This document shows, in pieces, positions 63,619-64,000 of a stretch of DNA of 64,000 bases (positions within the stretch are counted from its first letter, which is position 1; each line of letters begins with the position of its first letter). The stretch comes from Allotamlana fucoidanivorans (GTDB lineage Bacteria; Bacteroidota; Bacteroidia; Flavobacteriales; Flavobacteriaceae), in the NCBI RefSeq assembly GCF_045788535.1, contig NZ_CP074074.1:1054001-1118000 (forward strand), read 5' to 3'. The position numbers and the translations under genes were made by a program. A model generated the notes under the pieces. That model ran no database searches. It saw only the letters and a program-made list of their open reading frames with translations, and was not told the origin of the DNA.

Positions 63619-64000
63619 ATGCCCCGTATGATACGTTATATATTCATTATTACACTAGTATGTCTATCTATAAAAAGTACCGCACAAGACGCTATTCAAA
63701 AAGCTGTTGGTGAATTTTCAGAATTAAAGGTTTATGATTTGATTCAATTGCAATTGGTACCCGCCGACGATAATAGAATTGTCATACAAGGCGAAAATAA
63801 AAACAGTGTTATTGTTACTAATAAAAATGGTAAGTTGAAGGTTAAAATGAATATTGAAAAGGCTTTTAACGGATCAGAAACAAAAGTGGTTTTATATTAT
63901 TCCAAACTTGATATCATTGATGTAAATGAAGGCGCTCAAGTAACATCTGATTATACTATAAAACAATTTGATCTTATTTTAAAAGCACAAGAAGGTGGTA
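63619..64000 (+). CDS. DUF2807-type secreted protein (3' partial)
   Basis: An open frame starts at ATG 63619 (or ATG 63628) and runs off the window end after 127 codons. A signal peptide (RYIFIITLVCLSIKSTAQ) is followed by alternating beta-strand repeats (FSELKVYDLIQLQLV, NRIVIQGENKNSVIVTNKNG, VVLYYSKLDIIDVNEGAQV), the pattern of DUF2807 'head GIN' putative auto-transporter adhesins. Function unknown; probably cell-surface or periplasmic. Confidence 0.8.
   Translation, partial: MPRMIRYIFIITLVCLSIKSTAQDAIQKAVGEFSELKVYDLIQLQLVPADDNRIVIQGENKNSVIVTNKNGKLKVKMNIEKAFNGSETKVVLYYSKLDIIDVNEGAQVTSDYTIKQFDLILKAQEGG

Overview
The window is a stretch of chromosome from a member of the Bacteroidota, most likely family Flavobacteriaceae. 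Supporting signs are AT-rich DNA, little Shine-Dalgarno, several TAnnTTTG-type promoters, type IX secretion C-terminal domains (16046-17167 and 56107-57522), SPII lipoproteins with few charges after the cysteine, a methylmalonyl-CoA epimerase, and family-typical genes (PorO/P-like porin, M1 and S8 lipoproteins, DUF4349, DUF2807).

Layout. 1-2962: two IPT/TIG-repeat surface proteins, the first cut by the window edge. 3172-6124: a small unknown gene split by an IS21-family insertion sequence whose istA carries a frameshift; the two gene halves rejoin in frame if one 4-bp duplication is removed. 6433-12467: a compact integrative element of about 6 kb, inserted at the 3' end of a CAT-anticodon tRNA gene. 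It has 16-bp direct repeats, paired CGTCCCC arm-type repeats at both ends, a tyrosine integrase, an excisionase-like HTH protein, a HUH replication initiator preceded by AACCTTT repeats, and a reverse-strand cargo of three unrecognised genes. Two of these abut, and one looks like a permuted papain-like enzyme. This cargo is the best candidate for an undescribed system, possibly defence or toxin-like.

12456-19189: housekeeping core (tRNA, mce, rbfA, LolC/E-type permease, dusB, a T9SS cargo protein, lepA). 19659-27672: a five-gene operon encoding the complete GlgE route to alpha-glucan (GlgM-type transferase, GlgC, GlgE, maltokinase, GlgB) without trehalose synthase, followed by a GH31 alpha-glucosidase. 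30514-44408: ion transport and envelope genes (Na+/H+ antiporter with RCK domain, universal stress protein overlapping a SulP transporter, MBL hydrolase, S8 and M1 peptidase lipoproteins, porin, M14-type deacylase, GCS2-CBS fusion). 44524-52066: the thiamine operon thiS-thiC-tenI/thiE-like-thiD-thiE-thiG-thiH-thiF under a TPP riboswitch. 52274-59321: rnpA, DUF4349, S41 protease, OmpA and LRR surface proteins, then a reverse cluster (GNAT, CDF, rpiB). 59322-59945: an AT-rich divergent spacer with a perfect DnaA box, a possible replication origin. 59946-64000: rnr, a ClC transporter, and the start of a DUF2807 protein that runs off the end.

TTG starts appear to be used by several genes (FtsX-type permease, thiC, rnpA, usp). 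All functional calls rest on sequence motifs read by eye; no database search was run.
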